From assembly GCA_963728495.1 (NCBI GenBank), contig CAVSKI010000011.1, positions 783,584 to 847,583 on the forward strand: a stretch of DNA of 64,000 nucleotides, in the 5' to 3' direction. The notes beneath the pieces were generated by a model. That model ran no database searches. It was given only the letters and a program-made list of their open reading frames with translations, and was not told the origin of the DNA. Both the position numbers and the translations under genes were made by a program. This DNA is from JACVRW01 sp963728495. GTDB taxonomy: Bacteria > Actinomycetota > Thermoleophilia > Solirubrobacterales > Thermoleophilaceae. Numbering within the stretch: position 1 is the stretch's first letter; each line of letters starts with the position of its first letter. Positions 34,583 through 44,269 of the stretch are shown here, piece by piece.

Positions 34583-35968
34583 ATGGAGGCCGCTTCGCAC
34601 ACCGCGATCGACATCAAGGATTCGATCCTCGACGCGGTGGGTGACACGCCGCTCGTGCGGCTCTCACGGCTCGGGCACGCGCTCAAGCCTCAGCTGGTGG
34701 CCAAGGTGGAGGCCCTCAATCCGGGCGGCTCGATCAAGGACCGTGCCGCGGTGGCGCTGATCGAGGCGGCCGAGCGGGACGGGAATCTCAAGCCGGGCGG
34801 CACGATTGTCGAGCCCACCAGCGGCAACACGGGCACCGGCCTGGCCATCGCCGCGTCGCTGAAGGGCTATCGCGTGATCGCGGTGATGCCCGACAAGATG
34901 TCCAAGGAGAAGATCGACCTCCTGCGTGCCTACGGCGCCGAGGTGGTGGTGGCGCCAAGCGATGTGCCGCCCGAATCGCCGGAGTCCTACTACCGGGTGG
35001 CCGACCGACTGAGCCAGGAGATCCCGGGCGCCTTCCAGCCCAACCAGTACCGCAACCGAGCCAATCCGGATGCCCACTACGCGAGCACCGGCCCGGAGCT
35101 GTGGCGTCAGTCGGGCGGCCAGATCACCCACTTCGTGGCCGGCGTCGGCACGGGCGGAACGATCACCGGAGCCGGGCGCTACCTGCGCGAGCAGAACCCC
35201 GCCATCGAGATCATCGGCGCCGACCCGGCCGGCTCCATCTACTCCAGCGACGAGGTCAAGCCCTACCTGGTCGAGGGCGTGGGTGAGGATTTCTGGCCCG
35301 AGACCTACGACCCGTCGATCGTCGACCGCTACATCACGGTCTCGGACAAGGACTCGTTTCTGTGGACACGCCGGCTGGCCGAGACCGAGGGGATCCTGGC
35401 CGGCGGCTCCTGCGGGCTCGCCGTCTACGCCGCCTACGAGGTCGCGCGCGAGCTCGACGATCCGGCGGCCATGGTGGCGGTGATCCTCCCCGACGGCGGC
35501 CGCTCGTACCTCTCGAAGATCTTCAACGACGCCTGGATGCGTCAGTACGGCTTCCTGGAGCGCGACACCGAGCTGACCGTGGCTGACGTGCTGCGCCGCA
35601 AGCACGACGAGGGCGAGATTCCGCCGCTGCTCACGGTCGAGACCCACGCCAAGGTGCGCGACGCCGTGGCCCTTCTGCACGAGCACCGCGTCTCCCAGCT
35701 GCCGGTGGTGTCGGGTCACGACCGCCATACCGTCGTCGGCTCGGTGAGCGAGCGTGGGCTGCTGCGTCACGCCATCGACGACCCGGCCCTGCTGGGCGCG
35801 GAGATCATCGAGGTGATGGAGGCGCCGTTCCCCGCAGTGTCGGCCGGCGACGGCGTACGCGGAGCGGTCGAGCTCCTGGCCCGGCGCGAGGCTCTGCTCG
35901 TGAACCTGGACGGGCGCGCGGCCGGCATCCTCACCCGGGCCGACCTGCTCGACTCGCTCGCGCGGTGA
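34583..35968 (+). CDS. cbs: Cystathionine beta-synthase with C-terminal CBS domain pair
   Basis: 461 residues. Fold type II PLP enzyme joining serine and homocysteine to cystathionine. The PLP Lys is in NPGGSIKDRAAVALIEAAER (near residue 46), SGNTGTGLAIAASLKGYRV is the phosphate and substrate loop, and GVGTGGTITGAGRYL cups PLP. Residues from about 335 form two CBS motifs, as in mycobacterial and eukaryotic CBS rather than in bacterial CysK. These may sense a nucleotide or S-adenosylmethionine. The stop overlaps the GTG of the next PLP enzyme gene (GTGA), completing a transsulfuration pair. Confidence 0.9.
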   Translation: MEAASHTAIDIKDSILDAVGDTPLVRLSRLGHALKPQLVAKVEALNPGGSIKDRAAVALIEAAERDGNLKPGGTIVEPTSGNTGTGLAIAASLKGYRVIAVMPDKMSKEKIDLLRAYGAEVVVAPSDVPPESPESYYRVADRLSQEIPGAFQPNQYRNRANPDAHYASTGPELWRQSGGQITHFVAGVGTGGTITGAGRYLREQNPAIEIIGADPAGSIYSSDEVKPYLVEGVGEDFWPETYDPSIVDRYITVSDKDSFLWTRRLAETEGILAGGSCGLAVYAAYEVARELDDPAAMVAVILPDGGRSYLSKIFNDAWMRQYGFLERDTELTVADVLRRKHDEGEIPPLLTVETHAKVRDAVALLHEHRVSQLPVVSGHDRHTVVGSVSERGLLRHAIDDPALLGAEIIEVMEAPFPAVSAGDGVRGAVELLARREALLVNLDGRAAGILTRADLLDSLAR

Positions 35969-37053
35969 GCCGCCTCCCCGACGACGCCCGCTTCGCCACC
36001 CGGGCCGTGCACGCGGGGCTCGAGCCCGACCCCGCCTTCGGCTCGGTCGTCCCCCCCATCTACCAGACCTCGACGTATGTCCAGCCCGCTCCCGGCCAGT
36101 TCGTCGAGGACTACGACTACGCGCGCTCGGCCAACCCGACCCGCGCTGCCCTGGAACGCGCCCTGGGCGAGCTGGAGGGCGGGTTGGCATCGAGCTTCTC
36201 GAGCGGCATGGCGGCAACCCACGCCCTCCTGAGCGCCCACTGCGCCGCCGGCGACCACGTGATCCTGCCCCGCGACCTCTACGGCGGCACCTTCCGCTTG
36301 GTCGACAAGGTGATGTCGCGCTTCGGGCTGTCCTACGACATGGTCGATCAGACCGACCTCGCGGCGCTCGAACGAGCCGTTCGCCCGGAGACCGCCGTGA
36401 TCTGGGTCGAGACTCCCACGAACCCGCTGCTCAACGTCGTGGACATCCCCGCGGTGGTGGCGCGCAGCGGCGGTGCGATCGTGGCGGTGGACAACACCTT
36501 CGCCACCCCCGTGATCCAGCGCCCGCTCGAGCTGGGCGCGGACGCCGTGGTGCACTCGGCCACCAAGTACCTCGGCGGTCACTCCGACGTGGTCGGCGGC
36601 GCGGTCGTGGTGAGCGACCGCGCGTTCCACGACCGCGTGCGCTTCGTCCAGAACTCGGTGGGCGCGGTGCCCGGCCCGTTCGACTGCTTCCTCGTCCACC
36701 GCGGCCTGCGCACGCTGCACCTCCGAGTGGCGGCGCACAGCGAGAACGGGCGTGCGGTGAGCGAGTACCTGGGTGGCGCCGATGGGGTCGAGGACGTCCG
36801 TTGGCCCGGCTTCGGCGGGATGGTGTCCTTTCGCCACCCCGATGCGATCCGGATCGCGGGCTCCACACGGATCTTCTCGCTGGCCGAGTCGCTCGGGGGA
36901 GTCGAGTCCCTGATCGAGGTGCCCCAGGCCATGACCCACCAGTCGGTGGAGGACTCCGACGCCGCTGTGCCCGCCGACCTGGTGCGCCTCTCCTGCGGCG
37001 TCGAGGCGCCCGAGGACCTGGTCGAGGACCTGCGCCGCGCGCTGGCGGCGTGA
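35965..37053 (+). CDS. Cystathionine gamma-synthase/gamma-lyase family enzyme
   Basis: 362 residues. Cys/Met metabolism fold type I PLP enzyme: SVVPPIYQTSTYVQPAPGQF, YARSANPTRAALERALGELE, the PLP-binding DNTFATPV and the Schiff-base Lys in HSATKYLGGHSDVVGG. The C-terminal MTHQSVEDSDAAVPADLVRL region is typical. Next to CBS, gamma-lyase activity giving cysteine from cystathionine is the natural role; gamma-synthase activity is equally consistent with the motifs. Start GTG 35965 and the following GTG 37050 both overlap stops, so three genes form one translationally coupled unit. Confidence 0.9.
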   Translation: MSRLPDDARFATRAVHAGLEPDPAFGSVVPPIYQTSTYVQPAPGQFVEDYDYARSANPTRAALERALGELEGGLASSFSSGMAATHALLSAHCAAGDHVILPRDLYGGTFRLVDKVMSRFGLSYDMVDQTDLAALERAVRPETAVIWVETPTNPLLNVVDIPAVVARSGGAIVAVDNTFATPVIQRPLELGADAVVHSATKYLGGHSDVVGGAVVVSDRAFHDRVRFVQNSVGAVPGPFDCFLVHRGLRTLHLRVAAHSENGRAVSEYLGGADGVEDVRWPGFGGMVSFRHPDAIRIAGSTRIFSLAESLGGVESLIEVPQAMTHQSVEDSDAAVPADLVRLSCGVEAPEDLVEDLRRALAA

Positions 37054-37979
37054 GAGAGCTTCCGCTGCTCGAGGGGGTCGAGCACCGCTGGGTCGAGACC
37101 CGCGGCCTGCGTACGCACGTGGCGGAGGCGGGCAGCGGACCACCGCTTGGCGCAAGCGCCCGGCTTGGCCGGGCGCGCAGCGAGGCCATCCTGCTGCTGC
37201 ACGGTTGGCCGCAGCACTGGTGGATGTGGCGGCACGTGATTCCTTGCCTGGCCGAGCGCCACCGGGTGATCGCGGCGGACCTGCGCGGCCACGGCTGGAC
37301 CGACGCCCCACCCGGCGGCTACGACAAGGAGACGCTCGCCTCCGACGTGCTGGCCCTGCTGGACGCTCTCGAGCTCGACCGGGTTGGGCTGATCGGGCAC
37401 GACTGGGGCGGCTGGGTCGGCTTCCTGCTCTGCCTGCGCGAACCCGAGCGATTCACGCGCTTCCTCGCGCTCAACACCGGGCATCCGTGGCCGAGCGCGG
37501 ACGCGCGCAATGCCCTGAGCCTCTGGCGCTTTGCCTACATGCTCGTGATCGGAGCGCCGTGCGCCGGGCCGTGGCTGATACGCACTCAGGCCGACCGGTT
37601 GATCGAGCGCGCCCTGCGCGACGGTGCGGCCCGCCCGGAGGCCTTCTCCGACGACGACCTTCGCATCTTCGCCTCGGGCCTGCGCGACCGGGGCCGGTCC
37701 CGGGCCTCCTCGCTGCTCTACCGCACGTTCGTGTTGCGCGAACAGGTGCCGATCGCCCGGGGGCGCTATCGGTCGCAACGTCTGCGCACGCCCACCCGGA
37801 TGCTCTTCGGCATCCAGGATCCAGTGATCACGCCACGCATGCTGGAGGGCTATCAGGCGTACGCCGACGACATGAGCGTCGAGCTGGTCGACCACGCGGG
37901 CCACTTCATCGCCGAGGACCGCCCCGAGCTGGTGGCCGAGCGGGCACTGGGTTTCTTCGCCGCGAGCTCCCGAGGCTGA
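37050..37979 (+). CDS. Epoxide hydrolase-like alpha/beta hydrolase with an in-frame palindromic insert
   Basis: 309 residues. HGWPQHWWMWRHVIPCLAER holds the HGxP oxyanion motif, GHDWGGWVGFLL has Asp as nucleophile, as in epoxide hydrolases and haloalkane dehalogenases, and HAGHFIAEDRPELV gives the catalytic His. The cap region includes a YRTFVLREQVP segment. Relatives read about EAGSGPPILLLHGWP here. In this protein about 14 residues (LGASARLGRARSEA, codons 33-46) are inserted before ILLLHG, and that DNA is a copy of the dispersed palindrome. GTG 37050 overlaps the upstream stop. Confidence 0.85.
   Translation: MRELPLLEGVEHRWVETRGLRTHVAEAGSGPPLGASARLGRARSEAILLLHGWPQHWWMWRHVIPCLAERHRVIAADLRGHGWTDAPPGGYDKETLASDVLALLDALELDRVGLIGHDWGGWVGFLLCLREPERFTRFLALNTGHPWPSADARNALSLWRFAYMLVIGAPCAGPWLIRTQADRLIERALRDGAARPEAFSDDDLRIFASGLRDRGRSRASSLLYRTFVLREQVPIARGRYRSQRLRTPTRMLFGIQDPVITPRMLEGYQAYADDMSVELVDHAGHFIAEDRPELVAERALGFFAASSRG
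37146..37187. repeat. Dispersed palindromic element, copy 3, inside the hydrolase gene
   Basis: CAAGCGCCCGGC-TTG-GCCGGGCGCGCAGCG aligns base for base with copies 1 and 2. Stem changes (AGCC/GGCT to GCCC/GGGC) occur on both sides, so pairing is kept. The insert is 42 nt, a multiple of three. Confidence 0.65.
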
Positions 37980-37983
37980 GGCT

Positions 37984-38373
37984 TTGTTCGAACGCCTCGA
38001 TTTCATCTATCTCCCTAGCCGCGACGTGGCGGCCGACGTGGCCCACTTCACCACTGGGCTGGGTGGCGAGCTCGTGTTCGCCATCGAGCGGTTCGGAACC
38101 AGGGTTGCGATGGTGCGGCTGACCGCAACCGGGCCGACGTTGCTGCTCGCCGGGCACTTGGAGGGCGACCAGCCGATCCTGGTCTTCCGGGTCGACGATC
38201 TCGACGCCGCCATCAAGGAGCTCCAGGGGCGCGGAGTCGAGCTCGGTTCGCACTTCGAGATGCCTTACGGGACCGGCATCCTGGTGAGCAGCCCCGGCCC
38301 GCAGCGTTTGGCCATCTACGAGCGCACCCGGCCGAAGCGGGGCGACGGCCTGGCGGGGCGCAAGGACTTCTAG
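37984..38373 (+). CDS. VOC superfamily (glyoxalase-like) protein
   Basis: 129 residues from a TTG 4 nt after the hydrolase stop. It shows the beta-alpha-beta-beta-beta pattern of VOC proteins: FERLDFIYLPSRDVAADVAH, then GGELVFAIERFGTRVAMVRL, and PILVFRVDDLDAAIKELQGR with RLAIYERTRP at the end. VOC proteins bind a metal and act as dioxygenases, lyases or resistance proteins; no specific role can be read here. The stop shares CTAG with the convergent serA stop. Confidence 0.75.
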   Translation: MFERLDFIYLPSRDVAADVAHFTTGLGGELVFAIERFGTRVAMVRLTATGPTLLLAGHLEGDQPILVFRVDDLDAAIKELQGRGVELGSHFEMPYGTGILVSSPGPQRLAIYERTRPKRGDGLAGRKDF

Positions 38374-39969
38374 AGGCTGATCGTTCGGCCGGCGTTGAAT
38401 CCGTCGGTGGCAACGATCCCGTCCACCACTTCCTGCGGCACCGGCGAGTCGGCGGTCACGATCATGACCGCCCCGCCCCCCGGCGCGTCTTCCTGGCGGC
38501 GGCCCACCGCCGCGGAGATGATGTTGATGCCCCGGTTGCCGAGCTCGGTCCCGACCCGGCCCAGCATTCCCGGGCGGTCCTCGTAGCGGAAGATGGCCAG
38601 CTGGCGCTCGAGCTCGACGTTGAAGCGCGATCCCCAGGCCTCGAGCAGGTGCGACCGGTGACGGCGTCCGAGCGTGGTTCCGACCACGCGGCTGCTCCGG
38701 CCGCCGCTGACCACCGTCACCCGCACCAGATCGGTGAAGTCGCGGGCGTGGGCCGCGCTCGTCTGGGTGACCTGTATGCCGCGCTCTTCGGCCAGCGCCG
38801 GCGCGTTGACGTCGTTCACGTCCTCCTCGATGTGGCCGGAGAGCGCCCCCTTGAGCACCTGCACGGTGAGCAGGCGGGTGTCGCGCTCGGCGATGCGGCC
38901 GCGGTACTCGATCTCCAGCGCGTCGAACGAGCGGCCCTCGGCCAGGCTGATCGCCACGCGCCCGAGGTCGCGGGCGAGGGGCAGGAACGGGCCCAGCACC
39001 TCAATGTCCTCGGTGGCGATGGCCGGCACATTCACGGCGCTGGTCACAACCCCGCCGGTGAGCGCTGCGACCACCTGCTCGGCGGCCTGGTACCCGGCGC
39101 GATCGGTCGCCTCGGCGGTCGAGGCGCCCAGGTGCGGGGTCACCACGACGTTGGGGTATCCGAAGAGCGCGTTCTCGGTCACCGGCTCCTCGCGAAACAC
39201 GTCGAGCGCCGCGCCCGCGACCTTGCCCGAGTCGAGCGCAGCGACGAGATCCTCCTCGACCATCAGCTTGCCACGCGCGACGTTGATCACCCGCACGCCG
39301 TCCTTCATGTGGGAGAAGGCCTCGGCGTCGAGCCAGTTCTCGGTCTCGGCCGTCACGGGCAGGTGGATGGTGATGAAGTCGGCCTGGGCGTACAGCGCCT
39401 CGGCGCTGTCGGCGCGCTCCACGCCGAGCTCGCCAAAGCGCTCCTCGGCCGTATAGACGTCGAAGGCCACCACGTGCATGCCGAAGCTGATCGCCCGCTG
39501 CGCCACGAGCTGGCCCACGCGGCCGAAGCCGAGTACGCCCAGGGTCTTCTCATAAAGCTCGACTCCGCTGAAGCGAGAGCGCTCCCACTTCCCCCCGGTC
39601 AGCGACCGGTGCGCCTGGGGCACCTTGCGAGCCAGCGCGAGCACCATGGCCAGGGTGTGCTCGGCGGCCGTGATCACGTTCGACTGCGGCGCGTTGGCCA
39701 CCACGACTCCGCGCTTGGTGGCCGCCTCCACGTCGACGTTGTCCACCCCCACTCCGGCGCGCCCCACTGCCTTCAGGTTGTCGGCCCTGGCGAGCAGCTT
39801 GGCGTCGAGCCGGGTGGCCGAGCGAATCAGGATCCCGTCGAACTCGGCGATGCGGCTCGCGAGCTCGGCCTCGTCCCAGCCGGTCCCGAGCTCCACGTCG
39901 AAGCCCGCGTCCGCGCAGCAACTCGAGGCCGGAGTCGCCGATCGATTCGGTAACGAGAACCTTCGTCAC
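38370..39969 (-). CDS. serA: D-3-phosphoglycerate dehydrogenase, interrupted by an apparent frameshift
   Basis: First step of serine synthesis from 3-phosphoglycerate. GTG 39969 opens VTKVLVTESIGDSGLELLRG, the usual SerA N terminus. Near 39912-39922 the frame must shift by one base to continue as VELGTGWDEAELASRIAEF. The rest (508 residues) is complete: NAD motif LGVLGFGRVGQLVAQRA, catalytic Arg-Glu-His around NVARGKLMVEEDL and VTPHLGASTAEAT, an intervening ASB domain and a C-terminal ACT domain that normally binds serine. One extra G in GCGGACGCGGGCTTC would explain the shift. An assembly error is more likely than a pseudogene. It lies 4 nt after the aminotransferase stop. Confidence 0.85.
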
Positions 39970-39973
39970 TGCG

Positions 39974-41158
39974 TCAGGCCGGCTGCGCGACCGGCACCCC
40001 GGCCTCGGCGAAGACACGCTGAGCGGCGGCGACACCCGCGCCGAGCTCGACTTCGTGTCCGAGCTCGCTCAGGCACAGCTCGAGCGCGGCGACGGTAACC
40101 ACGATGTCGAGGGCACCGAAATAGCCGCAGTGCGCCACCCGGGCGATCTTGCCCTTGAGTCTGCCCTGGCCGCCGGCGATGGTCACCCCGAAGCGTTCCC
40201 GCATGAGCTTGGGCACCGCGCCGCCGTCGATCGAGTCGGGCAGGCGGATCGCGGTGACCACGTTGCTGTTGTCGTCGCGCTCGCCGAGCAGCTCCAGGTC
40301 GAGGGCGCGCGCCGCCTCGCGGGTGGCTCGGCCCAGCACGCGGTGACGGTCGAAGACCTCCTCGAGGCCCTCCTGGCAGATCATTTCCAGCGCCACGTCC
40401 AGCGCCAGAACCAGTCCGACCGGCGGGGTGAACGGGCTGTCGGGCGGGTCCTTGAGCTGACCGTCCAGGGTTCGCTGCCAATCGAAGTAGTACCGGTGCC
40501 CGGGCGCCGCGGCGGCGCGCGCGAGTGCGGCCCGGTTGGGGCTCGCGAAGGCGAGACCGGGGGGAGCCATCAGCGCCTTCTGTGAGCCGGCCACGACCAC
40601 GTCGACCTCCCACTTGTCCTGGGGAAGCGACACCGCCCCTAGACCCGATACGGCGTCCACGGCGATCAGCGCGCCGTGGCGATGGCACACGGCGCTGAGC
40701 TCGCGGATGTCGTTGACCACGCCCGTCGAGGTCTCAGAGAACGTGGTGAACACGACCTCCACGCCGTCGCTCGCGCTCAGCCTGCGGTCTAGCTCGACGG
40801 GGTCGACCTTGCGCCCCCACTCGGTCTCCCAGTGCTCGGTTCGCGCCCCGTAGGCGTCACACAGCTCCGCCCAGCGTTCGCCGAACTTGCCGCACGACGC
40901 CACAAGCGCGGGCTCGCCCGAGCGAACCAGGTTGGCCACCGCGGACTCCATCGCTCCGGTGCCCGAGGCGGCGAAGGTGAGCACCTCGTTCTCGGTCTGG
41001 AAGACCTCCTTGAGGCGCCCGAGCACGCGCGCGTAGACCGCGACGAAAGCGGGCGCGCGGTGGTAGATCATCGGCTCGGCCATCACCTGGGAAACAGCCG
41101 GAGGCAGAGGGGTGGGCCCCGCGGTCATCAGGTACTGCTTCAGAAACGGGCCGGACAT
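39974..41158 (-). CDS. Class V PLP aminotransferase (alanine/serine-glyoxylate aminotransferase type)
   Basis: 394 residues starting MSGPFLKQYLMTAGPTPLPP. FAASGTGAMESAVANLV and VDAVSGLGAVSLPQDKWEVD precede the PLP Lys in VVAGSQKALMAPPGLAF; the C-terminal RVAHCGYFGALDIV is typical of the group. Relatives use alanine, serine or glyoxylate, and some serve as phosphoserine aminotransferase. It directly precedes serA in the same operon and no serC is in the window, so acting as the phosphoserine transaminase is a plausible inference. ATG 41158 lies 9 nt after a TATCGT box. Confidence 0.85.
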   Translation of the reverse strand: MSGPFLKQYLMTAGPTPLPPAVSQVMAEPMIYHRAPAFVAVYARVLGRLKEVFQTENEVLTFAASGTGAMESAVANLVRSGEPALVASCGKFGERWAELCDAYGARTEHWETEWGRKVDPVELDRRLSASDGVEVVFTTFSETSTGVVNDIRELSAVCHRHGALIAVDAVSGLGAVSLPQDKWEVDVVVAGSQKALMAPPGLAFASPNRAALARAAAAPGHRYYFDWQRTLDGQLKDPPDSPFTPPVGLVLALDVALEMICQEGLEEVFDRHRVLGRATREAARALDLELLGERDDNSNVVTAIRLPDSIDGGAVPKLMRERFGVTIAGGQGRLKGKIARVAHCGYFGALDIVVTVAALELCLSELGHEVELGAGVAAAQRVFAEAGVPVAQPA

Positions 41159-41167
41159 CGACCAGCG

Positions 41168-41173
41168 ACGATA
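41168..41173 (-). promoter_or_regulatory. Candidate -10 box TATCGT for the aminotransferase-serA operon
   Basis: TATCGT ends 9 nt before ATG 41158. It lies downstream of two hairpins in the 184-nt gap (41248-41271 and about 41198-41216, GCGTGCCC-CCGC-GGGCACGC). Confidence 0.4.
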
Positions 41174-41247
41174 GCTAGATGATTGGTTCGGAATCCGCGT
41201 GCCCGCGGGGGCACGCCAGACCAAGCTGGGCGCCGCACGCGGACGAA

Positions 41248-41271
41248 GCCGATAGTGAAAGCACTATCGGC
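41248..41271. terminator. Perfect 10-bp hairpin between DUF4190 and aminotransferase genes
   Basis: GCCGATAGTG-AAAG-CACTATCGGC, an uninterrupted 10-bp stem with a 4-nt loop. It follows the DUF4190 gene by about 70 nt on its transcript. There is no T-run, so it may be a weak terminator or a protein site. Confidence 0.45.
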
Positions 41272-41342
41272 GAGGACGTGGGTGGCGAACCAGCGCCGGT
41301 ATGGCGTGTCATCCGTGGGTGCGGGGGTTTGGAATCAGTCAT

Positions 41343-42008
41343 CTAGAGCATCAGACCGCGTACGCAGGCGGTGGCCACCCGGAGCAGCGCGGTGATCGAG
41401 TCCGAGTTGTCGAGCTCGTTCTCGAAGTCGTCGCGAAACTCCTCGCTGGTGATCAGGGCCACCAGGATCAGGCCCCAGACGATCGTGGCGAGAACGGCGA
41501 GCACCAGCCCGACGATCCCGATGATGAAGCCTGCCTGGGCGAGCCCCTGGTTCTTCTGGGTCTCCCCGCGCGCGACCTTGGCCTTGCCCTTTCGCGAGAG
41601 CACGATCCCCGCCACCGAGCAGCCGATCGACACGAGCGACGAGACGCCGCCCGAGAGGAAGAGCAACCCGGCGGACACGAGTGACAGCACGAAGCCGGTG
41701 ACCGCGGGCCCGTTGTCGGGCTGGGCCGGCGCCGGGTAGCCCCAGCCCGGCGGAGGGGCCTGCTGCTGCCACCCGGACGGCGGATAGCCGGGCGGCGGTG
41801 GCGGCTGCTGAGGGGGTGGCGCCCAGCCTCCCTGCTGGGACGGTGGGTACTGCTGGGGCGGCGGGTACTGCTGGGGCTGGTTGGGGTACTGGGGTGGCGG
41901 ATATTGCTGCGTGGCCGGATCGGGGGGCGGCGACTGCGGCGCCGCCCCCAGCTCGGGCTCCGGGCCCGCCGGCTCGGGAGGAAGGAAGTCGCGGCGCTCG
42001 TCGTCCAT
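41343..42008 (-). CDS. DUF4190-type membrane protein with Pro/Gln-rich N terminus
   Basis: 221 residues. The first 100 residues are a disordered QQYPPPQ-type tail. Two hydrophobic helices follow: GFVLSLVSAGLLFLSGGVSS with SIGCSVAGIVLSRKG, and GFIIGIVGLVLAVLATIVWG. That paired-helix arrangement with an RKGKAKVARGE loop is typical of DUF4190 proteins, whose function is not known. It begins 1 nt after the ilvC stop, so it belongs to the menE-ilvC transcript. Confidence 0.8.
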   Translation of the reverse strand: MDDERRDFLPPEPAGPEPELGAAPQSPPPDPATQQYPPPQYPNQPQQYPPPQQYPPSQQGGWAPPPQQPPPPPGYPPSGWQQQAPPPGWGYPAPAQPDNGPAVTGFVLSLVSAGLLFLSGGVSSLVSIGCSVAGIVLSRKGKAKVARGETQKNQGLAQAGFIIGIVGLVLAVLATIVWGLILVALITSEEFRDDFENELDNSDSITALLRVATACVRGLML

Positions 42009-42009
42009 C

Positions 42010-42996
<987 letters not shown>

Positions 42997-43000
<4 letters not shown>

Positions 43001-44247
43001 GGGGTCGCGGACTCTAGATGGTGAAGGCGGCTGCGCATCAGCTTTCCGTTCGCGGTGCGCGGAAGCTCGCGCACGGAGACCACGTGCTTCGGAACCTTGA
43101 AGCCATCCAGGCGCTCACGACACCACGCCTGCAGCTCGTGCTCGGCCACCGGCGAGCTGGTCACCACGAAGGCGGCGATGGCCTCTCCCCACCTCTCATC
43201 CGGCACTCCGGCCACGCCCGCGTCGGCCACGGCGGGATGGCTGAGCAGCGCCCGCTCGACCTCCAGCGGCGCCACGTTCTCTCCCCCGGTCACGATCAGC
43301 TCCTTCTTCCGCCCCTCCAGCTGCAGCAGCCCGTCGCGGTCGAGGCGCCCGAGGTCGCCCGTGTGCAGCCAGCCTTCCGCCCCGGCAGCGCCGCGGGCGA
43401 CCATGGCGCCGCGAATCAGGACCTCGCCGTCGCCGGCGAGCCGCAGCTCGACGCCTCGCAGCGCACGCCCGGGGCTGCCGGCCACCACCTGCGAGCAGGT
43501 CTCGGTCATTCCGTACACCGGCACCACCGGAATGCCCCGCTCCACGGCCCACTCGAGCAGGCCGGGCGCGATCGGGCCGCCGCCCAGGGCTATGGCCCGC
43601 AGCCCGGGCGCGCGGCTCAGCCCCGCGGCGCGGAGGCGCTGCAGCATCGTGGGCACGAGCGAGGCGAGCGTGACCTCGCCGGCTTCGAGCGTGGCCTTCA
43701 CGCGCTCTGCCTCGAAGCGCTCGTGGAGCACCACGGTCGTGCGGTTGATGACGCTGCGTATCAGGACGTTCAGCCCTCCGACGTGGTGGAGCGGCAGCGG
43801 GCAGAGCCAGCGATCGTGGTCTTCGGTCCCCAGCGCGTCGGCCGAGGCGCGGGCGCTCGCCGCGTGATTGGCGTAGGTCAGCTCGACGGGCCGCGGCTCC
43901 CCGGTGGTGCCGGAGGTGTGGATGACCGTGTGGACGGCGTCCGGGTCGACCGAATCGATCAAGGGCCCGCGCCGCGGAGGCCCGAGCGGCGTCGGCGGTG
44001 CCGAGCGTCCGCGCGCATCGAGCGGCACAAGCACCGCTCCACGCCGCGGCAGGGCATGCAGCAGCTCGCAGAAGGCCACGCCCGGCGCCAGGGTCGTGGG
44101 AACGCGCCCCCCGGGGGTCACGGCCAGCCGGCGGGCCAGGTCGTCGGCGCGCTCGTGCAGCTCGGCGTAGGTCAGCGTGCGCCCCTCCGCGACAACGGCC
44201 GCGTGATCGGGGCGGGAGCGCGCCGCGGATGAGAGCCACTCGTCCAG
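42997..44247 (-). CDS. menE: o-Succinylbenzoate-CoA ligase
   Basis: About 416 residues of an ANL-family adenylate-forming enzyme: IHTSGTTGEPRPVELTYA (P-loop-like), VYGMTETCSQVVAG, the hinge GRLDRDGLLQLEGRKKELIV and the C-terminal catalytic Lys in RTANGKLMRSR. It activates o-succinylbenzoate with CoA. It is on the short side for MenE but lies beside menB, A and C. The start is uncertain: the first in-frame candidate after the TACGAT box is CTG 44247 (LDEWLSS), while TTG 44313 would run into menB. The stop overlaps ilvC, so a menaquinone gene drives an isoleucine-valine gene. Confidence 0.85.
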
Positions 44248-44253
44248 CGCAAC

Positions 44254-44260
44254 TATCGTA
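44254..44260. promoter_or_regulatory. Overlapping divergent -10 boxes for menE and menB
   Basis: TATCGTA contains TATCGT on the plus strand (10 nt before menB ATG 44270) and TACGAT on the minus strand (7 nt before CTG 44247). The layout resembles the argH/GNAT pair. Confidence 0.45.
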
Positions 44261-44269
44261 GGGAGGCGG

